Positions 48,314-56,270 of a stretch of 64,000 nucleotides of DNA are shown in pieces. The stretch covers positions 372,001 through 436,000 of the forward strand of contig NZ_JAHZQZ020000012.1 in NCBI RefSeq assembly GCF_019449275.2, read 5' to 3'. The translations under genes were made by a program, and so were the position numbers. Within the stretch, counting starts at the first letter, position 1. Every line of letters starts with the position of its first letter. This DNA is from Microbacterium sp. HD4P20. GTDB taxonomy: Bacteria > Actinomycetota > Actinomycetes > Actinomycetales > Microbacteriaceae. The notes under the pieces were generated by a model. The model did not search any database and was not told where the DNA came from. It was given only the letters and a program-made list of their open reading frames with translations.

Positions 48314-49450
48314 ATGCCCGACGTGACGCCCGTTCCGCTGGCGCAGCTGACGACACTGCGCACCGGCGGCGCCCCCGCCCGCATGATCGACGCCTCCACC
48401 GCCGATGAGCTCGTCGAGGCGCTTCGTGAGGTGTGGTCCACCGGCGACCCGTGGTTCGCGCTCGGCGGGGGATCGAACCTGTTCGTGGGCGACGAGCCGT
48501 TCGACGGCACCGTGGTGCGGGTGCTGACGCAGGGGATCGAACGGATGCCGTCGCCCGTGCCGGGCCGAGTCAGGCTGCGAGTGCAGGCGGGGCACGATTG
48601 GGATTCCCTCGTCGCGTACGCGGTCGGCGAGGGCCTCGGCGGCATCGAGGCGATGTCGGGCATCCCGGGCACGGTGGGCGCCGCGCCGGTGCAGAACATC
48701 GGGGCCTATGGCCAGGAGATCGTCCAGACCCTCGCCGAGGTCGACCTCATCGACGAGTCCACCGGTGAGGTCGCGACCGTACCGGCTGCCGATCTCGGCC
48801 TGGGATTCCGCACGTCCGTGCTCAAGCACCACTACGGGTCGGTGCCGACGCGCCGCGCGGTGATCCTCTCCGTCACTCTGGACCTCGCGGAGGTCGGGCA
48901 CGGCGGACGCCGCATCGCCGGTGACCAGCTGCGCACGGCGCTGCGTCTCGCCCCCGACGACGAGGTGACCCTGGCGTGGGTGCGCGAGCGCATCCTCGAG
49001 ACGCGCCGCAGCAAGGGCATGGTGCTCGATCCCGACGATCCCGACACCTACAGCGCGGGGTCGTTCTTCCAGAACGCGGTGGTGTCGGCATCCTTCGCCC
49101 GCACGCTGCCCGACGAATGCCCGCGCTGGCCTGTCGCCCCCGACCTCGACCCGGTGCTGGTTATCCCGCTGGCATCGTTCGACGGGTTCATCCCACCGCC
49201 GAGTGCCGTCGAATCCGACGTCAAGGTCAGCGCGGCATGGCTGATCGAGCAGTCCGGACTGCGTAGAGGCTTCAAGCTGCCGCGTTCGCGGGCCGCGCTG
49301 TCGAGCAAGCACGCGCTGGCTCTGACGAACCGCGGTGAAGCGACCGCGGCCGAGCTGGCCGAACTCGCGCGGTTCATCCAGGGGCGTGTGCAATCCGATT
49401 TCGGCTTGATCCTGCAGCCCGAGCCCGTGCTGGTCAACGTCGAGCTCTAG
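48314..49450 (+). CDS. murB: UDP-N-acetylmuramate dehydrogenase
   Basis: A 378-residue FAD enzyme that reduces UDP-GlcNAc-enolpyruvate to UDP-MurNAc in peptidoglycan synthesis. Signatures are TTLRTGGAPARMIDA at the start, LGGGSNLFVGDEPFDGTVV, GIEAMSGIPGTVGAAPVQNI, and YSAGSFFQNAVV with the proton-donor Ser. The N-terminal FAD domain and C-terminal substrate domain are complete. ATG 48314 lies 3 bases after the HadB-like stop. Confidence 0.96.
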   Translation: MPDVTPVPLAQLTTLRTGGAPARMIDASTADELVEALREVWSTGDPWFALGGGSNLFVGDEPFDGTVVRVLTQGIERMPSPVPGRVRLRVQAGHDWDSLVAYAVGEGLGGIEAMSGIPGTVGAAPVQNIGAYGQEIVQTLAEVDLIDESTGEVATVPAADLGLGFRTSVLKHHYGSVPTRRAVILSVTLDLAEVGHGGRRIAGDQLRTALRLAPDDEVTLAWVRERILETRRSKGMVLDPDDPDTYSAGSFFQNAVVSASFARTLPDECPRWPVAPDLDPVLVIPLASFDGFIPPPSAVESDVKVSAAWLIEQSGLRRGFKLPRSRAALSSKHALALTNRGEATAAELAELARFIQGRVQSDFGLILQPEPVLVNVEL

Positions 49451-49458
49451 GCAGCTCG
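49441..49458. terminator. Weak hairpin at the murB end
   Basis: CGAGCT (49441-49446) and AGCTCG (49453-49458) flank the murB stop, ahead of the convergent mftF-like gene. The stem is short and there is no T-run. Confidence 0.3.
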
Positions 49459-49538
49459 TCGCGCTCCCCGCATCCGCTCGTCCATCGATCCGCACCCCGC
49501 GCCCCTCGCAACCGGTGTGTCGCCACTCGCGTCGGGCG

Positions 49539-51017
49539 TCAGGGCGCGGGAGGGACGTCGTCGTCGTCGGTGCGTGTTCGCGAGCGCCGAGCAGACGGCG
49601 TCAGTTCGATCCGCAGGGCGCGGAAGTCGGCTCGGCGCAGGCAACCCCACCAGACACCGGCGCCGTATGCCACATCGTCCAGCCGCCGTGCGACGGCGAA
49701 CCGCACGAAGTCGAGGTCGGCCCGCAGCCGGCGGTGCTCGACGACGGCGTCGACCACCGCCATCGTGCCGATGATCCATCGCGCCCGGCGTGAGACCGCG
49801 GCGGCCACCGCGGCCAGCGGCCACCAGTGGCGCAGCGCCAGGGCCGAGGTCTGCGTCAATGCACCCAGCACGCCGCCCCCGGCCAGCCGCAGTGGAAGGA
49901 TGCGCGTGCCCTCGCCGGTGCCCAGTCTTCGCGAGAGCCGCCAGGCGGTGGCGAGCGCGACGGCCAGCGCCGCGGGCACCGACCACCACCGTGCACACAA
50001 CAGCAGGACCACGACCGACGCCGACCACGGGCGCAGGATGGCCGGCGGGATCGCCTCGGGATGGCGGGCAGCCAGCGCCGCCGCGCCCGTGCCGTAGAAC
50101 AGCTTGCGGGCCAGCCACGGCCGCACGTAGGCCCGATGCTCGTGCGAGACCGTGACGGTCGGGTCGTAGCGCACGCGCCAGCCCGCCTCGGCGAGGCGCC
50201 ACACCAGGTCGACATCCTCACCGACCCGCATGCCGTCGGTGAAACCGCCGCCCAGTGCCTCGCGACGCGCGACGAGGCACGTGCTCGAGAGCCACGCCAC
50301 CGGCGATCGGGGTCGCACGAGCGCGTGCCTGCGGCCCAGGTCCACCGACGACCGGGTGTTCTCGTACCGCTCGATCCAGGTGCCGTGTCGGGGGATCCCG
50401 GCGACGCGCGGCCCGATCAGGGCCAGTCCGGGATCGCCGAAGTGCCGCAGCATCCGCTCCACGTCGTCGGGGGTGAGAGTGACGTCGGAGTCGACGAACG
50501 CGACGAACGGGGTCGTGGCGATGGCCAGTCCTCGATTGCGTGCGCTCGCGGGGCCGACGTTCTCGTCCAGACGCAGCAGCTGCGCTCCGCCGCGGGCGAC
50601 GACGTCGTGCAGGGCACGCGCGTCCCGCTCCGGCGTGCCGTCGTCGACGACCACGACCCGCATGCCCGCGAGGCCGGCGAGCAGCCGGGCCAGTTCACGG
50701 GGCCGCCCGTAGACGGGGATGACGACGGTCACCGTCTCTCGTCCGATCGGCGGCAGCGACGCCGGGTCGGGGTGGGCGATCCCCGCATCGACCAGGCGCG
50801 CCACCAGACGCATGGAGGCGGGATCGGATGCCGCGATACGGCCGTCCTGGATCAGCCCGGCGGCCATGGCGCTCAGGCGCATGACCCGCGTCGGCGCACC
50901 GCCGACCAGCATGCGGCCGCGGTCGTACCGCCAGACATCCGCTCCCACGACGGCGACGGTTCCTCGGGGCAGCTCCTTGTCGTGCGGCTGGGGCGATTCC
51001 CGCTCGGCAGGGGTCAT
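49539..51017 (-). CDS. mftF: Mycofactocin glycosyltransferase (MftF)
   Basis: A 492-residue protein. An N-terminal domain of about 90 residues, typical of MftF, is followed by a GT2 glycosyltransferase domain (TVVIPVYGRPRELARLLAGL, RNRGLAIATTPFVAFVDSDV with the metal-binding DSD, then GEDVDLVWRLAEAGWR). The C-terminal part has hydrophobic helices (about residues 330-420). MftF adds beta-1,4-linked glucoses to premycofactocin. It overlaps the MftE-like gene by 4 bases (ATGA), as in mft clusters. mftA-D are not present in the window. Confidence 0.87.
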   Translation of the reverse strand: MTPAERESPQPHDKELPRGTVAVVGADVWRYDRGRMLVGGAPTRVMRLSAMAAGLIQDGRIAASDPASMRLVARLVDAGIAHPDPASLPPIGRETVTVVIPVYGRPRELARLLAGLAGMRVVVVDDGTPERDARALHDVVARGGAQLLRLDENVGPASARNRGLAIATTPFVAFVDSDVTLTPDDVERMLRHFGDPGLALIGPRVAGIPRHGTWIERYENTRSSVDLGRRHALVRPRSPVAWLSSTCLVARREALGGGFTDGMRVGEDVDLVWRLAEAGWRVRYDPTVTVSHEHRAYVRPWLARKLFYGTGAAALAARHPEAIPPAILRPWSASVVVLLLCARWWSVPAALAVALATAWRLSRRLGTGEGTRILPLRLAGGGVLGALTQTSALALRHWWPLAAVAAAVSRRARWIIGTMAVVDAVVEHRRLRADLDFVRFAVARRLDDVAYGAGVWWGCLRRADFRALRIELTPSARRSRTRTDDDDVPPAP

Positions 51018-51709
51018 GAGCGCCCGGTCGGCGTGCGGAGGGCGGCGGCGAGCTCGTCCGCCATGCGCTCCACGAGAGCGGCGCCTTCTGCCGCCGACGC
51101 GCCGCGAGGATCGCCGAGCACGCCGTTGGGCGCGAGCGGGCGAACGCCCTCCTGACGCAGACGGGGCAGCAGGTCGGCGACGGGATCGACGTTCCCGCGC
51201 TCGGCCCGCTCCATCGCCACGCGGTCCGGCGCGAGGTGGAGCAGCAGGCTCGTCTCGCCCCGGCCGGCGTGCGCGTCACCGTGGCGGCAGGCCTGCCACG
51301 AGGCATCCGTCCCCTCCTCGCGCAGCTCCCGCACCGCGGCGGTCAGTGCCTCGACGTTGCCGCCGTGGCCGTTCACGAACGCCAGCCGCGGTGCCCAGTT
51401 GCGTGCCGAGCGCCCCACCTCGATCAACACGCGGGTGAGCGCCTCGGTGCCGATCGACACCGTGCCCGGGAAAGCCTGGTGCTCGCCACTGGAACCGTAC
51501 GAGATGGCCGGACAGACCCGCACACCGCTGCCGAGCCGGAGCGCGGCGGCGTGCGCGACCGCGACGGCGATGACGGTGTCGGTGTCGAGCGGCAGGTGGG
51601 GTCCGTGCTGTTCGGTCGAGCCGACCGGCACGAGGAGCGTCAGCCCCTCGGGGATCGCGGGCCACGGCGCATCGGCGAGCACGGGTGCCGGCGATGTGGC
51701 GGAGTGCAT
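51014..51709 (-). CDS. mftE: Mycofactocin precursor peptidase (MftE, creatininase family)
   Basis: A 231-residue creatininase-fold peptidase. The metal-site motif is VGSTEQHGPHLPLDTDT (Glu33, His35, Asp44), with NGHGGNVEAL and GDAHAGRGETSLLL downstream. In mycofactocin synthesis it releases the modified Val-Tyr dipeptide from MftA. The creatininase family has other members, but coupling to MftF and the divergent MftR/MftG genes makes MftE the best call. ATG 51709 is 80 bases from the divergent regulator start. Confidence 0.85.
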   Translation of the reverse strand: MHSATSPAPVLADAPWPAIPEGLTLLVPVGSTEQHGPHLPLDTDTVIAVAVAHAAALRLGSGVRVCPAISYGSSGEHQAFPGTVSIGTEALTRVLIEVGRSARNWAPRLAFVNGHGGNVEALTAAVRELREEGTDASWQACRHGDAHAGRGETSLLLHLAPDRVAMERAERGNVDPVADLLPRLRQEGVRPLAPNGVLGDPRGASAAEGAALVERMADELAAALRTPTGRS

Positions 51710-51764
51710 GGGCTACTGTCCTCCTTGAGAGTCGCCGCGCGTTTCCGGTGTGCGAGGAGTTTAC

Positions 51765-51779
51765 TGGCATCGAGTGCCA
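51765..51779. promoter_or_regulatory. Possible MftR operator
   Basis: TGGCATCGAGTGCCA has inverted TGGCA/TGCCA arms and lies between the divergent mftE and mftR genes, 10 bases before the regulator's ATG. It is a single copy; binding is inference. Confidence 0.4.
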
Positions 51780-51789
51780 TAGAGAAGGG

Positions 51790-52425
51790 ATGCCCGTGGT
51801 CGTTCCGGCGCCTGCCGCACCGCGCCCGCGTGGTCGTGCGAGGTCGACATCCAAGGACGAGCTCGGCCGCATCGGCCTCGATCTCTTCATAGCGCACGGC
51901 TTCGACGCCATCACGGTCGACGACATAGCCGCCGCGGCGGGCATCGGACGGCGCACCTTCTTCCGGTACTTCCCATCCAAGAACGACGTGGCGTGGGGCG
52001 ACTTCGAGCGGCTGCTGGACGCCTTCCGTGCGGCGCTGACGGGCACCCCCGCCGAGGTGCCGCCGATCGAGGCGATCCGCGCCGCCGTGCGTCGGTTCAA
52101 CGAGGTGCCCGAGGACGAACTCGACCGCCACCGCCATCGCATGCGGATTCTGCTCGAGACCCCCGAGCTGGTCGCCCACTCGACCGTTCGGTACGCGGAA
52201 TGGCGTGCCGTGATCGCCGACTTCATCGCGCGACGACGCGGTGTGCCCGCGCACTCGGCGCTTCCGCAGGCGGTCTCGTGGGCGTGCCTGGGCATCTCGC
52301 TCGCCGCCTACGAGCAATGGCTCGCGTCGGACGATGACCTGCTCGACCTCATCGACGTGTCGTTCGCGGGCCTTCGCGACGTGTTCTCGGACGTCGCGCT
52401 GACCGGAGGCTCACCGGGCTCATGA
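51790..52425 (+). CDS. mftR: Mycofactocin TetR-family regulator (MftR)
   Basis: A 211-residue TetR regulator. The HTH is within ELGRIGLDLFIAHGFDAITV followed by AAGIGRRTFFRYFPSKNDVA, close to the MftR form. The ligand domain is all-helical (RRFNEVPEDELDRHRHRMRI, then WACLGISLAAYEQWL). MftR proteins respond to acyl-CoA. ATG 51790 directly abuts AGAAGGG, so GTG 51796 with better spacing is possible. It overlaps the GMC gene by 4 bases, forming an mftR-mftG unit. Confidence 0.82.
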   Translation: MPVVVPAPAAPRPRGRARSTSKDELGRIGLDLFIAHGFDAITVDDIAAAAGIGRRTFFRYFPSKNDVAWGDFERLLDAFRAALTGTPAEVPPIEAIRAAVRRFNEVPEDELDRHRHRMRILLETPELVAHSTVRYAEWRAVIADFIARRRGVPAHSALPQAVSWACLGISLAAYEQWLASDDDLLDLIDVSFAGLRDVFSDVALTGGSPGS

Positions 52426-53933
52426 GCACTCGCCGCATCGTCGTGGTCGGCGCAGGAGGCTCGGGCATCCCGCTCGCGGCGCGGCTCGGTGCGCTCGGCC
52501 ACGCCGTGACCCTGCTCGAGGCCGGGCCGCTGCGCGCTGCGCTGGGCGACTCGGAAGCCGAGCACGGGCTCGAGCACGCCTGGACCGTGCGAGAGGGCCT
52601 GCCCGGCGGCGCGCTCACCTGGACCTATGACGCCGAGCTCTTCACGGGCCGACCATGGCGTATCGCGCGCGGTCGGCTGCTCGGCGGAAGCACATCGGTC
52701 AACGGCGCGTACTTCCAGCGACCCCACCCCGACGATTTCGCCGGATGGGCGGCCGTCGCGGGTCCGGAGTGGAGCTACGACGCCTGCCTGCCGGCGCTGC
52801 GCCGACTCGAGAGCGATCGCGACTTCGGCGGCGACGCCGTGCACGGCACGACGGGCCCGATGCCGGTGGAGCGCACCGGGGGCTCGGAGCGGGTGACGTC
52901 GGCGTTCCTGGACGCCGCACTCGCCACGGGCGCACGCCCTGAGACAGATAAGAACGCCGGCGGGCCGTCGGGGGCCGGGCTTCTGCCACGCAACGCGGTC
53001 GGCCCCGCACGCTGGGGTGTGGCCCGTGCCTACGAGAGCCTGCTGGCCGCGGCATCCGTCGAGATCCGTGCCGGCGCACTCGTGCGACGCATCGTGTTCC
53101 GGGGCGACGCTGCGGTCGGCGTCGACGTGGCGGTGGGGGCAGAGACGTCGTTCATCGGGGCGGACGAAGTGATCGTCAGTGCCGGCGCCGTCGAGACGCC
53201 CCGGCTGCTGCAGAGATCGGGGATCGGGGATGCCTCGGCACTGCCCCCTGACGTCAGGCTCGTCGCCGACTCGCGGGGTGTCGGTCGCGGACTGTCGGAC
53301 CATCCTGCCCTCGACATCGCGTGGGAGCCGCGGCCCGGCGTGGTGTCCGCCGAGCTGCACGCCGCGTGGACGGCCGCCTGGAACGCGCCCGCCGGCGAGG
53401 TCGCCGACGCCGGTGTGGAGCTGCTTCTGGCCGCGAAGCCGACGGCGGCGATCCTGAGCGGCCGCGCGACGGCGGTGGGCCCCCTCGACCTGCGGATCAC
53501 GCTGGCCGAGCCGCTCGCACGCGGACGGGTGACGGCCGAGCTGATCAGCTACGACTATCTCTCCCGCGGCGAGGACGTGGCCGCACTGCGGGCCGCAACG
53601 CGCGCGGCGGCGCGGATGCTGCGGTCGGAGCCGATGCGCGGGGTGGTGGCATCCGACGCCGTCCCCGAGTGGGTCGACTCGGTGGCGCACCACGACGCGG
53701 CCGAGCAGTGGATCCGCAGCGCGCTCGGGACGGCGCTGCATTCGTGCGGGACGGCACGCATGGGCGACGGCGACGATCCGGATGCCGTGACCGACGCGCA
53801 CGGCCGCGTGCACGGCGCGACAGGCCTGCGGGTCGCCGACGCGTCGCTGCTGCCGGCAGTGCCCTCGCGTGGCACGGCCTTGACCGCGGTATTCGTGGGC
53901 GAGCGCGTCGCCGAGCTGATCGCCTCCGAGTGA
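52422..53933 (+). CDS. mftG: GMC-family flavin oxidoreductase, MftG type
   Basis: A 503-residue GMC flavoprotein. FAD motifs are VVVGAGGSGIPLAARLGALG at the start, GRLLGGSTSVNGAYFQRPHP, and the C-terminal HSCGTARMG with GLRVADASLLPAVPSRGTAL. The residues HHDAAEQWIRSALGTALHSC contain the catalytic His. MftG reoxidises mycofactocinol and passes electrons to the respiratory chain in mycobacteria. The call rests on the mftR coupling and mftE/mftF neighbours; other GMC oxidases are similar. An IclR-type operator begins just after its stop. Confidence 0.82.
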   Translation: MSTRRIVVVGAGGSGIPLAARLGALGHAVTLLEAGPLRAALGDSEAEHGLEHAWTVREGLPGGALTWTYDAELFTGRPWRIARGRLLGGSTSVNGAYFQRPHPDDFAGWAAVAGPEWSYDACLPALRRLESDRDFGGDAVHGTTGPMPVERTGGSERVTSAFLDAALATGARPETDKNAGGPSGAGLLPRNAVGPARWGVARAYESLLAAASVEIRAGALVRRIVFRGDAAVGVDVAVGAETSFIGADEVIVSAGAVETPRLLQRSGIGDASALPPDVRLVADSRGVGRGLSDHPALDIAWEPRPGVVSAELHAAWTAAWNAPAGEVADAGVELLLAAKPTAAILSGRATAVGPLDLRITLAEPLARGRVTAELISYDYLSRGEDVAALRAATRAAARMLRSEPMRGVVASDAVPEWVDSVAHHDAAEQWIRSALGTALHSCGTARMGDGDDPDAVTDAHGRVHGATGLRVADASLLPAVPSRGTALTAVFVGERVAELIASE

Positions 53934-53944
53934 TCGAAACCGGG

Positions 53945-53959
53945 TTCCGCCCGGCGGAA
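53945..53959. promoter_or_regulatory. IclR operator, copy 1
   Basis: TTCCGCCCGGCGGAA is a perfect palindrome with 7-base arms, 106 bases before the CmcJ-like start. It matches copies at 55859-55873 and, less well, 57258-57272. Confidence 0.75.
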
Positions 53960-54064
53960 TCGAGCGACAGCCCCTCGCCTGGCGTCAATACGCTGGCCCG
54001 CGTGAACTGAGGATCACCGCCGCACGGACCGCCCGCGCGACGCGGCGATCGGGGGAGGACGAGC

Positions 54065-54919
54065 GTGGCGATCGACGAGCTCGGCACCGTGCCCGCCGTG
54101 TGGGGCGTCATGAACTACCTGTCGGAGGAGTCGACGGTGCTGCGGCGCTTCACCGCGCCAGGCAGGAGCGTGAACACCGGGCTCTACGACTCGTATGCGG
54201 TGCAGGTCTACGACGCGCGGGCTGTGCATCGCCCCTTCACCCTCGAGCGCAACGGGTTCGAGCTCGTGCACCGACCCACGCGCGTGGAGGACTTCACCGA
54301 TCGCGACGAGATCGCTCGCGTCTATGACGCCGAGATCGAGGAGTTCGTGCGCCTGCGGCTGGGTGCCGACCGCGTCGCGCTGCTGGGTGCGACGCTGCGG
54401 CGCGCCGCCGACCCCGGCGCGCACGACTCGCAGCCTGCTGCCGGCCTGGTCCACATCGACTTCTCACCCGAAGGGGCGGCCGCGCATGCCGCGGAGACGT
54501 ATGAGCGGCACTTTCCCGACGGCCCGGGGTATGCGCGAGCGGTCAGCACGAGCTGCTGGCGCGTCTTCAGCCCGCCGCCGCAGGACTGGCCGCTCGCCGT
54601 ATGCGACTTCCGCAGCCTGGGCGATGACGAGGGGCTGCCCAACACGCTTTACTTCGTCGACGCCATCCCGTCCGACCCGTTCGGCCCGATCGACGGATCG
54701 CCGCGCGCGCTCAGCGGATCGGAGTTTCACTACCGCCCGTCGCACCGTTGGTACTTCTACCCCGACATGACGCGCGACGAGCTGCTGCTGTTCGTCCTTC
54801 ACGACTCCGACCACTCCCGCGCGTGGCGCGTGATGCATTCGGCCTTCCTCGATGCCGAGGCGCACGCCGCGTCGCCGCGGCACAGCATCGAGTACCGCAC
54901 CGTCGCGTACTTCCGGTAG
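54065..54919 (+). CDS. CmcJ/NvfI-family oxidoreductase
   Basis: A 284-residue protein of the CmcJ/NvfI/AsaB-like family. Family features are VHIDFSPEGAAAHAAETYER, CWRVFSPPPQDWPLAVCDFR, HRWYFYPDMTRDELLLF and the C-terminal PRHSIEYRTVAYF. Members in fungi and Streptomyces take part in natural-product modification, probably as metal-dependent oxygenases or desaturases. GTG 54065 follows GGGGGAGG with 7-base spacing. It is convergent with the IclR gene and is preceded by an IclR-type palindrome. It could supply the alcohol oxidised by the dehydrogenases downstream, but that is speculation. Confidence 0.8.
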   Translation: MAIDELGTVPAVWGVMNYLSEESTVLRRFTAPGRSVNTGLYDSYAVQVYDARAVHRPFTLERNGFELVHRPTRVEDFTDRDEIARVYDAEIEEFVRLRLGADRVALLGATLRRAADPGAHDSQPAAGLVHIDFSPEGAAAHAAETYERHFPDGPGYARAVSTSCWRVFSPPPQDWPLAVCDFRSLGDDEGLPNTLYFVDAIPSDPFGPIDGSPRALSGSEFHYRPSHRWYFYPDMTRDELLLFVLHDSDHSRAWRVMHSAFLDAEAHAASPRHSIEYRTVAYFR

Positions 54920-54931
54920 CGACGATGGTGC

Positions 54932-55768
54932 TCAACCCGCGGCGCTGGCTCCGGCGGGCGTGCGCCGCGCCGACGGGGCGCCGAGCGCGCGGGAGATCGC
55001 GCGCGCCGTCGTGGTGAGCGCGGGCAGCGCGGCACCGGGCGTCCAGCTCTCGCGGTGCAGCGTCACGCCGACCGCCGCGATCACACGGTCGCGGGGGCCG
55101 CGGATCGCCACGGCCACGGCGATCGCGTTGTGCGTGATCGACTCGTCCGCCACGGCGACGCCGGTGCGGCGCACGTCGGCGAGCACCCGGCGCAGCTCGT
55201 ACGGATCGGTGACGGTCTTCTTGGTGTACTTCTGCAGGGGGAGGGCGAGAACCTCGTCCTGGAACTGCTGCGAGGCGTGGGCCAGCAGTACCTGTCCGGT
55301 GCCGGTCGCGTGCAGCGGCCAGCGCCCGCCGAGGCGGCTGAGCACGTGCGCCCCGCCGCGTGCCCGCAGCGATTCGACGTACACGGTGTCGTGGCCGTCG
55401 CGCACCGCCAGGTGCACATTGGCGTTCATGGCGGCCTGCAGATCGCCCAGGTGCGGCAGCGCGACCTCGCGCAGGTGCATGCCCTGCGGCTCGAGGCAGC
55501 CCAGCTCGAGGACGCGCATGCCGATCGCGTAGCGGCCTTCGCTGGAGCGCTCGAGGGCGCCCCATTCGCGAAGCTCCCCGACGAGGCGATGAGCGGTGCT
55601 GAGGCTCAAGCCTGCGCGCCGGCTGATCTCGCTGAGCGTCAGCACGAGGTGGTCCTCGTCGAACGCCTCGAGGATCGCCAGCACGCGCTGCGCGGCGGTC
55701 ATCTGTCCGCTGTGCGCCGAGCGGCGCGAGCGGGCTGAGGGGGCGGACTGAATGGGATTAATGGTCAT
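54932..55768 (-). CDS. IclR-family transcriptional regulator
   Basis: A 278-residue regulator. The winged helix is residues about 24-85 (AAQRVLAILEAFDEDHLVLT, LSEISRRAGLSLSTAHRLVG). The GAF-like effector domain follows (LRARGGAHVLSRLGGRWPLH, then TGTGQVLLAHASQQFQDEVL). Start 55768 (MTINPIQSAPSARS) has GGAGG 10 bases upstream. Three TTCCGCCnGGCGGAA-type palindromes before the CmcJ-like gene, between iclR and the 80-residue gene, and between the SDR and alcohol dehydrogenase genes suggest that it controls the whole right-hand catabolic set. Confidence 0.92.
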   Translation of the reverse strand: MTINPIQSAPSARSRRSAHSGQMTAAQRVLAILEAFDEDHLVLTLSEISRRAGLSLSTAHRLVGELREWGALERSSEGRYAIGMRVLELGCLEPQGMHLREVALPHLGDLQAAMNANVHLAVRDGHDTVYVESLRARGGAHVLSRLGGRWPLHATGTGQVLLAHASQQFQDEVLALPLQKYTKKTVTDPYELRRVLADVRRTGVAVADESITHNAIAVAVAIRGPRDRVIAAVGVTLHRESWTPGAALPALTTTARAISRALGAPSARRTPAGASAAG

Positions 55769-55858
55769 CGTCGACCAACCTCCGGAACGTCGTCGTCGCT
55801 CAGGGCGGGGGAACTGTCCCTCATCATGGGGCATTTCCCTATCAAGATAGCCACGTCG

Positions 55859-55873
55859 TTCCGCCTGGCGGAA
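55859..55873. promoter_or_regulatory. IclR operator, copy 2
   Basis: TTCCGCCTGGCGGAA is identical to copy 1 except for the central base. It lies in the gap between the divergent iclR gene and the 80-residue gene. Confidence 0.78.
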
Positions 55874-56026
55874 TGCGCGAGTGTCCTGACGCTCGCGGCG
55901 CCGCGGCATCCGTCCCGATCTTCCGCGGGATGGGATGGCATTTCGGTCCACGCGTGCCCGGTGTCTACGCTCTGGGCAGAAGGCGGTTCGGTCAGGCAGC
56001 CGACCGCACCGCACGAGGAGAAGCGC

Positions 56027-56269
56027 ATGACCATCGACCGAGGACAGCTCGACGAGTTCCGCAAGACGCTCGAGGCCGACGACTATCATCTGTCTGTCGA
56101 GTTCGTCGACGACCGGGCGCTCGCGCGCATCGAGGCAGGACCGGCGGCGTGCGCGGAGTGCCTGGTGCCCAAGGAGTTCATGCGCCAGATGCTCTCGCCC
56201 ATGCTCGGAGTAGGCGCCGAACGGATCGACATCACCTACCCCGTCGAGGTTCACACCTCGGGAGCCTGA
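56027..56269 (+). CDS. 80-residue CxxC protein, function unknown
   Basis: A small protein with an excellent ribosome site (GAGGAG, 6 bases before ATG 56027). The sequence is soluble and alpha/beta-like, with one Cys pair CAEC (residues 42-45) followed by LVPKEFMRQMLSPMLGVG and an ITYPVEV strand. The spacing is NifU-like in outline, but I do not recognise a family. It is transcribed divergently from iclR behind the IclR palindrome and is convergent with the SDR gene. A metal-binding, redox or accessory role in the pathway is possible. Confidence 0.75.
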   Translation: MTIDRGQLDEFRKTLEADDYHLSVEFVDDRALARIEAGPAACAECLVPKEFMRQMLSPMLGVGAERIDITYPVEVHTSGA

Positions 56270-56270
56270 T

